DNA of 10,831 nt from an uncultured Alistipes sp. (GCA_900770635.1 CAAGLB010000031.1:1-10831), one strand, 5' to 3'; shown: positions 1-7,510, counted from the first letter of the stretch. Notes: a model not told the origin generated them from the sequence alone. Numbers and translations are program-made.

Positions 1-16
1 CCTTTACAATTTCCAT

Positions 17-65
17 AGCTTTTTATCCTAATGTTCACAATCTTCAAAATTAGGATAAAAAAGCT
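17..65. repeat. AT-rich imperfect hairpin downstream of the lipoprotein gene
   Basis: Arms at 17-31 and 50-65 are inverted repeats (AGCTTTTTATCCTAA against its complement, with one extra base in the right arm) around an 18-nt loop. It lies just past the stop of the minus-strand gene ending at 93, where a transcript end would be expected. No clean T-tract follows the stem on either strand, so calling it an intrinsic terminator is only a guess. The rest of 1-92 shows nothing else. Confidence 0.4.
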
Positions 66-92
66 GAAATTCCTATAAATTGCCCTATGAAA

Positions 93-1040
93 TTAGAGTC
101 CCAAGACGCGGAAGAGGGTCTGTTCGGGTACGTCCTTGAAAAGGACCTTCTTGTTCTCGTCTAAGAGGTATAGGGACGGGATGGCCCTGACATTATAGAG
201 GTTCTCGGTACGGATCACCAGGTCAGGATCGAAGCCGTTGTACCAATTTTCAGGGTATATAGGCATATATGAACGCCAGCCCTCGAGGTCCTCGTCTATA
301 TATATGTTGAGGACGGCCAATTGGCCGGCAGCTATCCTTTCGGATATGGCTTCAGAGCCGCTCAGCGTCTGGATTATATCATAGCACATAGTACATCCGG
401 GGTTGCTGAAGAACAACAGAATCACCGGCGCCTCGATGCTGTGAAGGGTACGGATCTTTCCGTTCTTGTCGGCAAATCGGAAGTCAGCCGCGACCGTTCC
501 CACCTTGTTCAGCGAACACATCTTCGCGTCGTACGCATATTTGTCCCTCATTTCCAGGGATATACCTTCGTACGAGGCAAGCCTCTTCACGAAGTGATAA
601 TATATATCCTCATTCCTCATAGGGGAATTCGGGTCATATAAGTATTTATATGTCAGGTCAGAGAAGGTCTCAAACACATTCGATGACGGATTCTTCCTCT
701 CGCAGGCAAGTGCCCTGTCATAAAGCCTTGCCACTGACTTTTCAACCACCTGCGGTGTCGCCATCGACAGGACAGATGTCCAGTCAGCAAACTTCTGCTC
801 CACATCGGACATACGTACTCCGCTGACTATCAGAGAGTCAGAAGGATAAGTTCTTTCTGTCTCCGTAATGCCGTCCCAATAATGCAGCGACAGGTACTCC
901 ACCGCTTCATTCTGGTCTGTAATCATTCCCGGAATCGTTGCTGCCGGGAAAGGAACCGGCACGAACTTTTCTACCTTCTTGTTCTGTCCGCAAGCACAGA
1001 TTATGCTTGCTGCTATAATGATTAAGCCTATATGTTTCAT
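93..1040 (-). CDS. Lipoprotein with C-terminal thioredoxin-like domain (probable DUF5106 family)
   Basis: A 315-residue secreted lipoprotein, probably a periplasmic thiol-disulfide oxidoreductase. Seen directly: an N-terminal hydrophobic segment ends in a lipobox-like ICAC with C17 as the lipidation site. The following residues (GQNKK) are basic rather than acidic, so the acidic export signal used for surface lipoproteins in this phylum is absent and a periplasmic position is more likely. Residues about 40-180 form an alpha-rich domain resembling the DUF5106 domain that precedes thioredoxin folds in Bacteroidota. Residues about 181-315 look like a TlpA/thioredoxin fold: FFSNPGCTMC gives the redox pair C216-x-x-C219, and AIPSLYLL supplies the conserved cis-proline (P288). 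The length is full for such proteins. It is divergent from the large envelope gene at 1114, 73 bp away. Substrate unknown; the DUF assignment is from memory, the CxxC fold is clear. Confidence 0.82.
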   Translation of the reverse strand: MKHIGLIIIAASIICACGQNKKVEKFVPVPFPAATIPGMITDQNEAVEYLSLHYWDGITETERTYPSDSLIVSGVRMSDVEQKFADWTSVLSMATPQVVEKSVARLYDRALACERKNPSSNVFETFSDLTYKYLYDPNSPMRNEDIYYHFVKRLASYEGISLEMRDKYAYDAKMCSLNKVGTVAADFRFADKNGKIRTLHSIEAPVILLFFSNPGCTMCYDIIQTLSGSEAISERIAAGQLAVLNIYIDEDLEGWRSYMPIYPENWYNGFDPDLVIRTENLYNVRAIPSLYLLDENKKVLFKDVPEQTLFRVLGL

Positions 1041-1060
1041 TGCCTTAAATTTAGTGCAGA

Positions 1061-1068
1061 CAAAAATA
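1061..1068 (-). promoter_or_regulatory. Putative -7 element for the lipoprotein gene
   Basis: On the minus strand the sequence reads TATTTTTG, matching the Bacteroidota TAnnTTTG -7 consensus, about 20 bp before the start codon at 1040. No convincing TTG at -33 was found, so support is partial. Confidence 0.4.
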
Positions 1069-1079
1069 TAAAAAATTAT

Positions 1080-1087
1080 TAGATTTG
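1080..1087 (+). promoter_or_regulatory. Putative -7 element for the 1114 gene
   Basis: TAGATTTG matches TAnnTTTG and lies 26 bp before the ATG at 1114, which would give a leader of about 20 nt. A -33 TTG at the normal spacing is not visible. Together with the minus-strand element at 1061-1068 it places back-to-back promoters in this 73-bp divergent spacer. Confidence 0.4.
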
Positions 1088-1113
1088 CGTATTATACCGA
1101 ACTATGCTCATAT

Positions 1114-4100
1114 ATGAATAAAATATATAGAATCATCATATCCGCAGCAATTCTGATCCTGCCGCAGCTGGCCTCAGCTCAGTTCTATGTCACTGGCGAT
1201 GACCCCGGAAAGGCACGGTGGTATTCGATTGAAACCGACAATTTCAAGATAATCTATCCGGAAAAGACCGACTCCCTGGCCCGTGTGTATGCGGAAAAAC
1301 TTGAAAAATACCGCATCCCCGTGTCCAGAACCGCCGGCTATCTGTTCAGCGGCTACAAGATGCCTGTCGTTATGCACGCCTACAACGCTGCCAACGGCTC
1401 AGTGGCCTGGGCTCCGAAACGAATGGACCTCTTCACCATACCATCGGCCTACAATCCAGAGCCAATGCCTTGGTCCACAATGCTTTCCGTGCACGAGTCC
1501 CGCCACGTAGCGCAGATGCAGTTCGGAATGACAGACAACCTTAAACCGGGAAACTGGTTCTTCGGACAGATGTTCAACATCCTTGCATCCCTCCTCTACC
1601 CTTCTATAGAACGAATGGAAGGCGATGCTGTTATCATCGAGACAGCCCTCACCCCTTCAGGAAGAGGCAGAACGGCTGATTTTCTGAACTACTACTGGGT
1701 AGCCTTCGACCAGGGAGACTACAGGTCCTGGATCAAATGGAGATTCCCGTCACAGAAGTACTACGGCCCTGACTATTATTCGCTCGGCTACCTGACTGTA
1801 GGTGGTATGAGGTACCTCTATGGCTGCACCGACTATATGGCCACCGGCTACAACAGGGCAGCCCACAAGCCTCAGAACCTGATGACATTCGACAAACTTG
1901 ACAGAGATCTCAGCGGGAAGAAGAAAGAGGCTATGTTCCAGGAGATTCGTGACACTATGTACACTCTCTGGAGCGCGTCAGCTGATGCAAGAAAGCCTTA
2001 CATCTACTCCGAGCCCGTCACCGGAGAAACCAGATGGTACACAGACTACACAGGCACCACAGTTGCGGGAAACGACATCTATGCCATCAGACAAGGCCAC
2101 GTCGAGACACCGGCAATCGTACGCATAAGCGGCGACGGCAAGGAAGAAATGCTCACAAGACTGCCTTACTACACCTCCTCCCTTCAGTGGTCAGAAGACC
2201 TCCAGAGCCTCTACTGGAGCGAGACTTTGGAAGATGAAAGGTGGAGCCTTGAGACCAAGTCCACCATCAGATACATAAAGGACGGCAAGAAATATAAAGT
2301 CAAGAGCGACAGACTCCTTCACAATCCGGCACCGACCAGCGAAGGAGGGAAAATGATGACGACGAGATATGAAATCGACGGAAGGTCATATATAGATATA
2401 ATGGACGGCGCAGATGGCCATACCATCTGCACCGCTGCGGCTCCCGACACCCTTCAGGTGGTGGAGAGCGCTATGGCCGGCGGCCATATATATGTATCAG
2501 CCATATCTGAAAACGGCTATGGAATATACCGTATCTGCGACAACGGGGAATGGGAAACCGCCCTTGATCCGGAACCTCTGAAAATCAAAGATTTAAAGGC
2601 ACATTGCGACGAACTGATGTTCACAAGCGACAGGACCGGAGTCAACGAGATGTATCAGCTTGACCCTGCTTCAGGCATTGTCCGTCAGCGTACTTCTCTA
2701 AGATATGGAGCTTCTGATTTCCAGTACAGTTCTGACGGAAAGTATCTGCTCTACTCCTCACAGACCCTTGGGGGAATGAGGATTTTCCGCACCCCGGTGG
2801 ACTCGCTGCTGGACAGGGCAGTAGATTTCTCTCAGCTGCACAAGTACCCGATTGCTGAGAAAGTCACACAGCAGGAAAAGGAGTACGCAGTTTCTAAGGG
2901 AGCTGGCGAGCCTCTGTCTGTGAATATATCCGAGCCGAAGAGGTACAGGAAGGTGCCTCATATGATAGGCCTGCACTCGTGGGCACCGGTGTATGTGAAT
3001 GTTGACAGGATTATGAATATGTCCTTCGACCACATCTGGCAGGCAGCTTCTCTCGGAGCAACCGGCATCTTCCAGAACAAGCTTTCCACATCGACAGGTG
3101 AGTTCGGCTATTCAGCCCACAAGGATCCGTACAACCCGGAGGTATGGCGTCACTCCGGACACGCAAGGATCACTTACACAGGACTTTACCCTGTTCTCGA
3201 AGCTAAGGTCAATGTAAATGACAGAGCAGCAAGGCAGTACAATGTCAATGCTTATGAAATGGAGAAGAACAGCTATATGATGGAGATCGCTTCACAGGAG
3301 TTGGCGACACCTTACGTCGAAGGTATCTTCTCTGCCTATATTCCATTCAACCTCTCATCCGGAGGATGGTACAGAGGTTTCATACCGAAGGTTACATATT
3401 CGATCAGCAACGATATGTTCAACACTTCCGCTTCAATCCTGGGAATAGAGACTCATTATCAGATGCAGGAGGACGGAGAGCTGAAAGGACTGATGAATCC
3501 GTCGTTCCGTGAAAGCACAAGCGGAAGAAACACCTTCCGTCACAGCCTGTCCGGATCCCTGAGAGGTTACACCTCGCTTGCGACACCGAACTCTGCTGTC
3601 TATCCAAAATGGGGAATCGGAGCGGAAATAGGTGCTGCAGCAAGCCTTGAAAGCAGCGAGTATCTTTCGCCTATAGGTTATTTCTACACCTATGGCTATG
3701 TGCCCGGACTGCTTCCGGAACACGGAGTAAGACTTACCGGACTCGTGCAGAAGAAGCTCAACGACGCACCGTTCGGCCAGTCAGCAACCAACTTCCTTCC
3801 ACGAGGACTCTCATCCAACCATTCTCTGACGAGCTGGCTCTCGATAAGAAGTGACGTTATTGCTAAAGTGACTGCCGAGTATGCAGTTCCTATATACATT
3901 GGAGATGTTTCCATCGGAGGATCATTCTTCGCCGTCAAGAGGCTGGTCGTTGCACCTCACTTCGACTACACTATAACCGGAGAAGGCAATCTCTGGTCTG
4001 CAGGTACCGAACTGGCTCTTGACCTGAACAGCATCCTCACCCTCGGCTGGCCTTGTTCAATCGGCCTTTCGGCCTCATACAACGGCGGCCCCGCCCTCCA

Positions 4101-4173
4101 GTCCATCTCCGAAGCCAGCGGCATAGAAATAGCCCGCTGGAAATTCACACCGACGTTTAACGTAACATTCTAA
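1114..4173 (+). CDS. Secreted HExxH metallopeptidase-like protein with beta-propeller and C-terminal outer-membrane barrel
   Basis: A 1019-residue three-part envelope protein. Residues 1-22 are a signal peptide with likely cleavage after LASA, before QF. Residues about 30-290 resemble a gluzincin-type peptidase domain: HESRH (H127, E128, H131) is a HExxH zinc motif, and EGDAVIIE (E169 to E176) further on resembles the EGxAxxxE segment that supplies the third ligand in peptidase-MA-like families. Residues about 300-600 contain TolB/PD40-like beta-propeller blades; YSSDGKYLLYSS (about 538-549) is the clearest. From about 610, HSWAPVYVN and a long run of alternating aromatic and polar strands ending in FNVTF with a terminal phenylalanine suggest an outer-membrane beta-barrel. 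Inferred role: a peptidase or peptidase-derived protein anchored in the outer membrane. No substrate can be named, and similar proteins are often annotated only as TolB-like or hypothetical. The gene shows no frameshift or truncation. The CpXC gene starts 5 bp after its stop. Confidence 0.75.
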   Translation: MNKIYRIIISAAILILPQLASAQFYVTGDDPGKARWYSIETDNFKIIYPEKTDSLARVYAEKLEKYRIPVSRTAGYLFSGYKMPVVMHAYNAANGSVAWAPKRMDLFTIPSAYNPEPMPWSTMLSVHESRHVAQMQFGMTDNLKPGNWFFGQMFNILASLLYPSIERMEGDAVIIETALTPSGRGRTADFLNYYWVAFDQGDYRSWIKWRFPSQKYYGPDYYSLGYLTVGGMRYLYGCTDYMATGYNRAAHKPQNLMTFDKLDRDLSGKKKEAMFQEIRDTMYTLWSASADARKPYIYSEPVTGETRWYTDYTGTTVAGNDIYAIRQGHVETPAIVRISGDGKEEMLTRLPYYTSSLQWSEDLQSLYWSETLEDERWSLETKSTIRYIKDGKKYKVKSDRLLHNPAPTSEGGKMMTTRYEIDGRSYIDIMDGADGHTICTAAAPDTLQVVESAMAGGHIYVSAISENGYGIYRICDNGEWETALDPEPLKIKDLKAHCDELMFTSDRTGVNEMYQLDPASGIVRQRTSLRYGASDFQYSSDGKYLLYSSQTLGGMRIFRTPVDSLLDRAVDFSQLHKYPIAEKVTQQEKEYAVSKGAGEPLSVNISEPKRYRKVPHMIGLHSWAPVYVNVDRIMNMSFDHIWQAASLGATGIFQNKLSTSTGEFGYSAHKDPYNPEVWRHSGHARITYTGLYPVLEAKVNVNDRAARQYNVNAYEMEKNSYMMEIASQELATPYVEGIFSAYIPFNLSSGGWYRGFIPKVTYSISNDMFNTSASILGIETHYQMQEDGELKGLMNPSFRESTSGRNTFRHSLSGSLRGYTSLATPNSAVYPKWGIGAEIGAAASLESSEYLSPIGYFYTYGYVPGLLPEHGVRLTGLVQKKLNDAPFGQSATNFLPRGLSSNHSLTSWLSIRSDVIAKVTAEYAVPIYIGDVSIGGSFFAVKRLVVAPHFDYTITGEGNLWSAGTELALDLNSILTLGWPCSIGLSASYNGGPALQSISEASGIEIARWKFTPTFNVTF

Positions 4174-4177
4174 ACAT

Positions 4178-4840
4178 ATGTCAATCATCAACCAAGCCAT
4201 CGCGCCCTGCAGCAAATGCGGCCAGCAGCACACAGTAACAGTCTACAAAAGCATCAATATAGCAGACAACCCTGAACTCAAAGCCAAAGTAAAGGACGGT
4301 TCCCTCTTCCTGTGGGAATGCCCTCACTGCGGTCAGGTAAACCTCGCCAGATACGAAACCCTCTACCACGACCCTGCTGCAAAGCTGATGCTGTGGTTCA
4401 TCCCTTCCGGTGAAATCTCAGAGACCCAGATGAAGGCCATCACAATGCACACAAAGGCAATGGGAGGATACACCCTGCGCCGCGTGAACGATATGGGCTC
4501 ACTGATGGAGAAGGTCCTTATCAATGAAGCTGGACTTGATGACGTAGTTCTGGAAATGTGCAAGTACGTCACCAAACTCGAAATGCTACAGAAGAGCGTC
4601 GGAGCAGAGCAGAAGGAAGAATTCCTGGCCTCAACCTTCCACTTCTACCGCAGCGAAGGTGAAGGCGACGAACGCCTCCTCACCTTTATGTACCCCCTCG
4701 GCGGCCAGATGCTCGGCGTCAACATAGGCTGGAACGTCTACCAGGACTGCAAAGCCATCCTCGACCGCAACCCCCAGATCAAACCCGCCGAAGGCTTCGC
4801 CCGCATCGACGCCGACTGGCTCGCCAGCGTGATGGCATAG
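4178..4840 (+). CDS. CpXC-domain zinc-ribbon protein
   Basis: A 220-residue soluble protein with no signal peptide or membrane segment, so probably cytoplasmic. The N-terminus has two cysteine pairs, C11-S-K-C14 and C48-P-H-C51, spaced as in a zinc ribbon; this arrangement with the flanking pattern (PCSKCGQQHTV and WECPHCGQVN) matches the CpXC family. Residues about 60-220 form a mixed alpha/beta part including PSGEISETQMKAI and an amphipathic segment near 105-140, without recognisable catalytic motifs. The molecular role of the family is not established. The ATG lies 5 bp after the preceding stop, which indicates co-transcription with the large envelope gene, and an intrinsic terminator follows at 4913, making this the last gene of the operon. 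Codon use becomes notably C-rich at third positions toward the 3' end. Confidence 0.8.
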   Translation: MSIINQAIAPCSKCGQQHTVTVYKSINIADNPELKAKVKDGSLFLWECPHCGQVNLARYETLYHDPAAKLMLWFIPSGEISETQMKAITMHTKAMGGYTLRRVNDMGSLMEKVLINEAGLDDVVLEMCKYVTKLEMLQKSVGAEQKEEFLASTFHFYRSEGEGDERLLTFMYPLGGQMLGVNIGWNVYQDCKAILDRNPQIKPAEGFARIDADWLASVMA

Positions 4841-4912
4841 TCGTGCCTCCTGCACTTTCCGTGGACAGCAAAACGCGCCACATAACCCCCTGTCTATCTG
4901 CAAGTTACCCTG

Positions 4913-4944
4913 AATCACCTGCTCCATCTGCCGCAGGTGATTTT
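4913..4944 (+). terminator. Intrinsic terminator after the CpXC gene
   Basis: A perfect 10-bp stem (AATCACCTGC at 4913-4922 pairing with GCAGGTGATT at 4933-4942), a 10-nt loop, and a TTTT run beginning in the stem end (4941-4944). It lies 73 bp after the CpXC stop and 31 bp before the IS66 left end, so it closes the two-gene operon. The stretch 4841-4912 shows nothing else. Confidence 0.75.
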
Positions 4945-4975
4945 GTATAAAACACTACTGTGCAGTAATTTAGGT

Positions 4976-5001
4976 GTAAGCCTCCGAAGAAATGCATCTT
5001 G
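4976..5001 (+). repeat. IS66 copy 1 left terminal inverted repeat
   Basis: GTAAGCCTCCG then a variable block then TGCATCTTG. It matches the complement of 7596-7621 at 22 of 26 positions. The terminal TTG also serves as the likely -33 box of the tnpA promoter. Confidence 0.92.
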
Positions 5002-5029
5002 TAGCCGGGTTTGATCCTGGCTACTTTTG
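4999..5029 (+). promoter_or_regulatory. tnpA promoter inside the IS66 left end
   Basis: TTG at 4999-5001 and TACTTTTG at 5022-5029 are separated by 20 bp, a good match to the Bacteroidota promoter TTG - N19-21 - TAnnTTTG. The predicted start of transcription is near 5036, just before the ATG codons at 5044 and 5047. The -33 box is the inner tip of the terminal inverted repeat and the -7 box overlaps the T-tract of a hairpin (5001-5028). Confidence 0.65.
5001..5028 (+). terminator. Terminator-like hairpin at the IS66 left end
   Basis: GTAGCCGGG (5001-5009) pairs with CCTGGCTAC (5016-5024) over 9 bp, including one G-T wobble, around a 6-nt loop, followed by TTTT. Transcripts entering from host DNA would meet it before tnpA, which suggests protection against impinging transcription, a known theme in insertion sequences. 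Transcripts from the overlapping promoter start after it and would escape. Confidence 0.55.
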
Positions 5030-5043
5030 TAATAAAAACGGAT

Positions 5044-5394
5044 ATGATGACTTTAGATGAAATCAAGTCGATAGAGAGCTACTGCTCGGAGAACGGCATC
5101 ACCATCAAACAGAGACTTCATGAACTGAATATATCTGAGTCTAACTTTTACTATGCACGTCGTGTCCTCATGCGTCAAAGTGCTCCTGAGGGATCATTCA
5201 TCCAGTTGAGCGGTTCGTCCAATCTGTCGTTCCCGGAACCATCAAAGCCAGCCAACGGAGTTCGCAAGGGCAAGAACATCCCTGTCGAGAGCTATATGAC
5301 TCTGGAACTTCGCACCGAATCCGGCACAGCAATGCGCATCCAGGGCAACTTCACTAGTGAGCATCTGGGGATAATAATGTCAAGCCTTCGCTAG
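5044..5394 (+). CDS. tnpA: IS66 accessory protein TnpA
   Basis: Small first gene of the IS66 set, 116 residues from this start. IS66 TnpA proteins are HTH-like accessory factors needed with TnpB for efficient transposition; their exact role is not settled. The N-terminal part (TLDEIKSIESYCSENG, then IKQRLHELNISESNFYYARR) fits the short helical HTH-like region with the typical SxSNFYYxRR end; the C-terminal half is low-complexity and poorly conserved. Start choice: the frame stays open back to a TTG at 5011, but the probable -7 box lies at 5022-5029, so translation should begin at ATG 5044 or the adjacent ATG 5047. The stop is 2 bp before tnpB, implying one transcript. Confidence 0.8.
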   Translation: MMTLDEIKSIESYCSENGITIKQRLHELNISESNFYYARRVLMRQSAPEGSFIQLSGSSNLSFPEPSKPANGVRKGKNIPVESYMTLELRTESGTAMRIQGNFTSEHLGIIMSSLR

Positions 5395-5396
5395 CC

Positions 5397-5759
5397 ATGT
5401 TCAGCTTAGATGACAGCATGCGGTACTGGCTGTTCACAGAGCCAACCGATATGCGTAAGAGCTTTCATATGCTGAGCGGCATTGTGAACAACAGGATGGC
5501 AGCGGATCTGCGCAATGGCGATGTGTTTATCTTCGTCAATAAAAACCGTAACCGCATCAAACTTCTTCGCAAGGAACCTGGAGGCCTTGTCATATATGCT
5601 ATGATGCTTGACTATGGCCGTCTCCGTCTGCCTTCATGCGAGCAGGGAGCAGTCAGCCGCGCACTTGAATGGCGTGATCTTGCCGGTATGATACGTCATG
5701 TCATAGAGGATCCGAACTACCGTTTGCGATGTCTGCGAAGTGGCATCAAAATCTACTGA
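5397..5759 (+). CDS. tnpB: IS66 accessory protein TnpB (IS66 Orf2)
   Basis: A 120-residue protein matching the IS66 Orf2/TnpB family at normal length. The diagnostic features are visible: an early TDMRKSFHMLSGIV segment, DVFIFVNKNRNRIKLL in the middle, and an aromatic and basic C-terminus. Bacteroidota copies match the pattern GxVFxFxxxxRxxIKxLxxxxxG. It is an accessory protein required with TnpA and TnpC for IS66 transposition; no enzymatic activity is known. The start codon lies 2 bp past the tnpA stop. An intrinsic terminator-like hairpin starts 12 bp after its own stop, so only part of the transcription may reach tnpC. No truncation or missing motif is seen. Confidence 0.92.
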   Translation: MFSLDDSMRYWLFTEPTDMRKSFHMLSGIVNNRMAADLRNGDVFIFVNKNRNRIKLLRKEPGGLVIYAMMLDYGRLRLPSCEQGAVSRALEWRDLAGMIRHVIEDPNYRLRCLRSGIKIY

Positions 5760-5770
5760 AAAGAGCAAAG

Positions 5771-5807
5771 AAAAATGGCCTTACACTTGTTTGTGTGGCC
5801 GTTTTTT
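5771..5807 (+). terminator. Terminator-like hairpin between tnpB and tnpC
   Basis: AAAAATGGCC (5771-5780) pairs with GGCCGTTTTT (5797-5806), with one wobble; an inner ACAC/GTGT stem (5783-5786 with 5793-5796) closes a 6-nt loop, and the T-run extends to 5807. It has both an A-tract before and a T-tract after, so it could act in both directions. It lies inside the tnpABC transcript, 32 bp before the tnpC ATG, and would be expected to lower transposase expression. Confidence 0.65.
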
Positions 5808-5838
5808 CGTATCTTGTAGTCAGAAACAAAGGCACAGA

Positions 5839-7488
5839 ATGACACTTGAGGAACGCATAAAGCAGTTGGAAGAGAGGAATGCGGAGCTTGAAAAAAGACT
5901 CGCAGACAAGGATAGCCGTATCGCTGACCTTGATCGCGCCATAGCTTCAAAAGACAGTCGCATTGCCGACCTCGACCGCACAGTGACCTCAAGGGACAAC
6001 CGCATCGCTGATCTCGACCGCAAGATAGTATCAAAGGACAACCGCATTGCCTACCTGGAGCAGCAACTATATGGCAGCCGCTCGGAAAAGCGCTTGCCGA
6101 TCAATCCGGATGCACTCCAGCTGAGTCTGTTCGCGACAGAGATAGACCCACAGGAACAGCAGCGTCTGGATGCATCCATAGCAAAGGATGAGGAAAAGAG
6201 GGAGAAACTTCTCAAGGTTGACGGCTATGAACGCAAGGTTCGCAAGCCTATCGACACTTCTAGACTCGAGGTGCGCGAAGAGCATATCTACCCAGAAGGA
6301 ATCAACCTTGAAGAATACAACGAAATGGAACCGCTCGTGACAGAAAGCCTTGTCCTGGTTCCGCAGAAGATGTACATCCGCAGGATCGTACGTCATAAGT
6401 ATGTCCTAAAGGCGTCTCTTCAGCAGCCTGAGTCAGAACGTCGCATCTTTGAGGTTGCAGATCTTCCTGCCGCGCCTCTTCATAAATGTATGGCATCCGA
6501 GTCCGTCCTTGCAGACATCCTGGTTCAGAAGTTCGTATATCATCTTCCGTTCTACAGGGTCATACAGAAATACCGTGAGATGGGAGTCTCGGTGAGTGAC
6601 TCTACGCTTGGAGGATGGTACGCCGCAGTATGCGAGAAGCTCAAGCCAATATATGACCGGTTGAAGGTCGACATCCTGTCAGCTCCCTATATACAAGTAG
6701 ACGAAAGCACAGTCCCCGTCATAGACAATGAAAAGTCCAAGACGAGGAAGGGATACATGTGGTGTGTCAGAGATGCATCAGGCTCCGGCGTGTTCTTCCA
6801 TTACGACATGGGCTCGCGAGGCACTCAGGTGGCTATGTCATTGCTGAAGGACTACCAGGGAGCGATACAGAGTGACGGATATGATGTATACAGCAAGTTT
6901 ACAGGTATGGAGGGCAAGACCATGCTAGGCTGCTGGGCGCATGCCAGACGCAAGTTCGTGGATGCGATGAAGGAGAATGAGAGACTTGCTTCAGAGGCTT
7001 TGGTCTATATCGGTGACTTGTATCACATCGAGACACTTACGGCAGAGATGACCAATGAAGAGCGCAAGAAAAAGCGTAGAGAGATGGCATATCCACAGAT
7101 CATCAAGTTCGAGGAGTGGATGCAGATGAAGTACTTCGACCCATCGATGGGACCGCTGATGAGGACTGCGATAGAGTACACGTTCAAGAGACTGCCGAAA
7201 CTATCGATGTATGTGAACGACGGAAGCTGGCACATCGACAACAACGGTGTTGAGAATGCAATCAGACCCCTCGCCGTAGGACGCAAGAGCTACCTCTTCT
7301 GCGGAAGTGACGCCTCGGCAGTGAGAGCCTCAATGATATACTCGTTCATCGCTACCTGTAAAACTGCCGGAATAGAGCCGCGTGAATGGTTCGAGGATGT
7401 GATCAGGAGAATCCCTGAATACGAGAACGGAAAGGCTGACGTCACACATCTGCTGCCCAAGAACTGGAAAGCCAGCTCTAAGCTCTAA
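5839..7488 (+). CDS. tnpC: IS66-family transposase TnpC (DDE)
   Basis: The 549-residue catalytic transposase that cuts and joins the element ends. In order: an N-terminal coiled coil (residues about 1-80) containing four 14-residue repeats; the region where IS66 proteins usually have a zinc finger (about 130-210), here without the usual cysteines; an IS66 catalytic core with D288 (YIQVDEST), D346 (QSDGYDVY) and E472 (DNNGVENAIRP); and a typical C-terminal segment (RKSYLFCGSDAS, then LLPKNWK). Length is normal for the family. Start choice: the frame is open back to a GTG at 5740 that overlaps tnpB, but those 33 extra codons are encoded by the terminator hairpin and lack family similarity, so the ATG at 5839 (MTLEERIKQLEERN) is preferred. 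The gene appears intact, so the copy could be active if expressed. Confidence 0.93.
   Translation: MTLEERIKQLEERNAELEKRLADKDSRIADLDRAIASKDSRIADLDRTVTSRDNRIADLDRKIVSKDNRIAYLEQQLYGSRSEKRLPINPDALQLSLFATEIDPQEQQRLDASIAKDEEKREKLLKVDGYERKVRKPIDTSRLEVREEHIYPEGINLEEYNEMEPLVTESLVLVPQKMYIRRIVRHKYVLKASLQQPESERRIFEVADLPAAPLHKCMASESVLADILVQKFVYHLPFYRVIQKYREMGVSVSDSTLGGWYAAVCEKLKPIYDRLKVDILSAPYIQVDESTVPVIDNEKSKTRKGYMWCVRDASGSGVFFHYDMGSRGTQVAMSLLKDYQGAIQSDGYDVYSKFTGMEGKTMLGCWAHARRKFVDAMKENERLASEALVYIGDLYHIETLTAEMTNEERKKKRREMAYPQIIKFEEWMQMKYFDPSMGPLMRTAIEYTFKRLPKLSMYVNDGSWHIDNNGVENAIRPLAVGRKSYLFCGSDASAVRASMIYSFIATCKTAGIEPREWFEDVIRRIPEYENGKADVTHLLPKNWKASSKL
5908..6075 (+). repeat. Four 42-bp tandem repeats within tnpC
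   Basis: Units at 5908-5949, 5950-5991, 5992-6033 and 6034-6075 each encode a 14-residue unit of the form KDSRIADLDRAIAS. The first three are close and the fourth is diverged (KDNRIAYLEQQLYG). Fourteen residues are two heptads, so each unit adds a coiled-coil turn set to the leucine zipper. The DNA copies differ at synonymous sites, showing selection for the protein repeat. Confidence 0.88.
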
Positions 7489-7510
7489 GGGCTTCAATCA
7501 ACGTTAAACG

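Noticed and set aside
5011..5043. TTG start for tnpA at 5011
   Set aside because: The codon lies upstream of the probable -7 box and within the hairpin loop, so it would not be in the mRNA.
5740..5838. N-terminal extension of TnpC from GTG 5740
   Set aside because: The 33 codons overlap tnpB and the terminator hairpin and lack IS66 similarity; ATG 5839 begins the usual coiled coil.
5820..6047. Minus-strand open frame with repeats opposite the tnpC coiled coil
   Set aside because: It mirrors the 42-bp repeats of tnpC in antisense; no start signal or family similarity.
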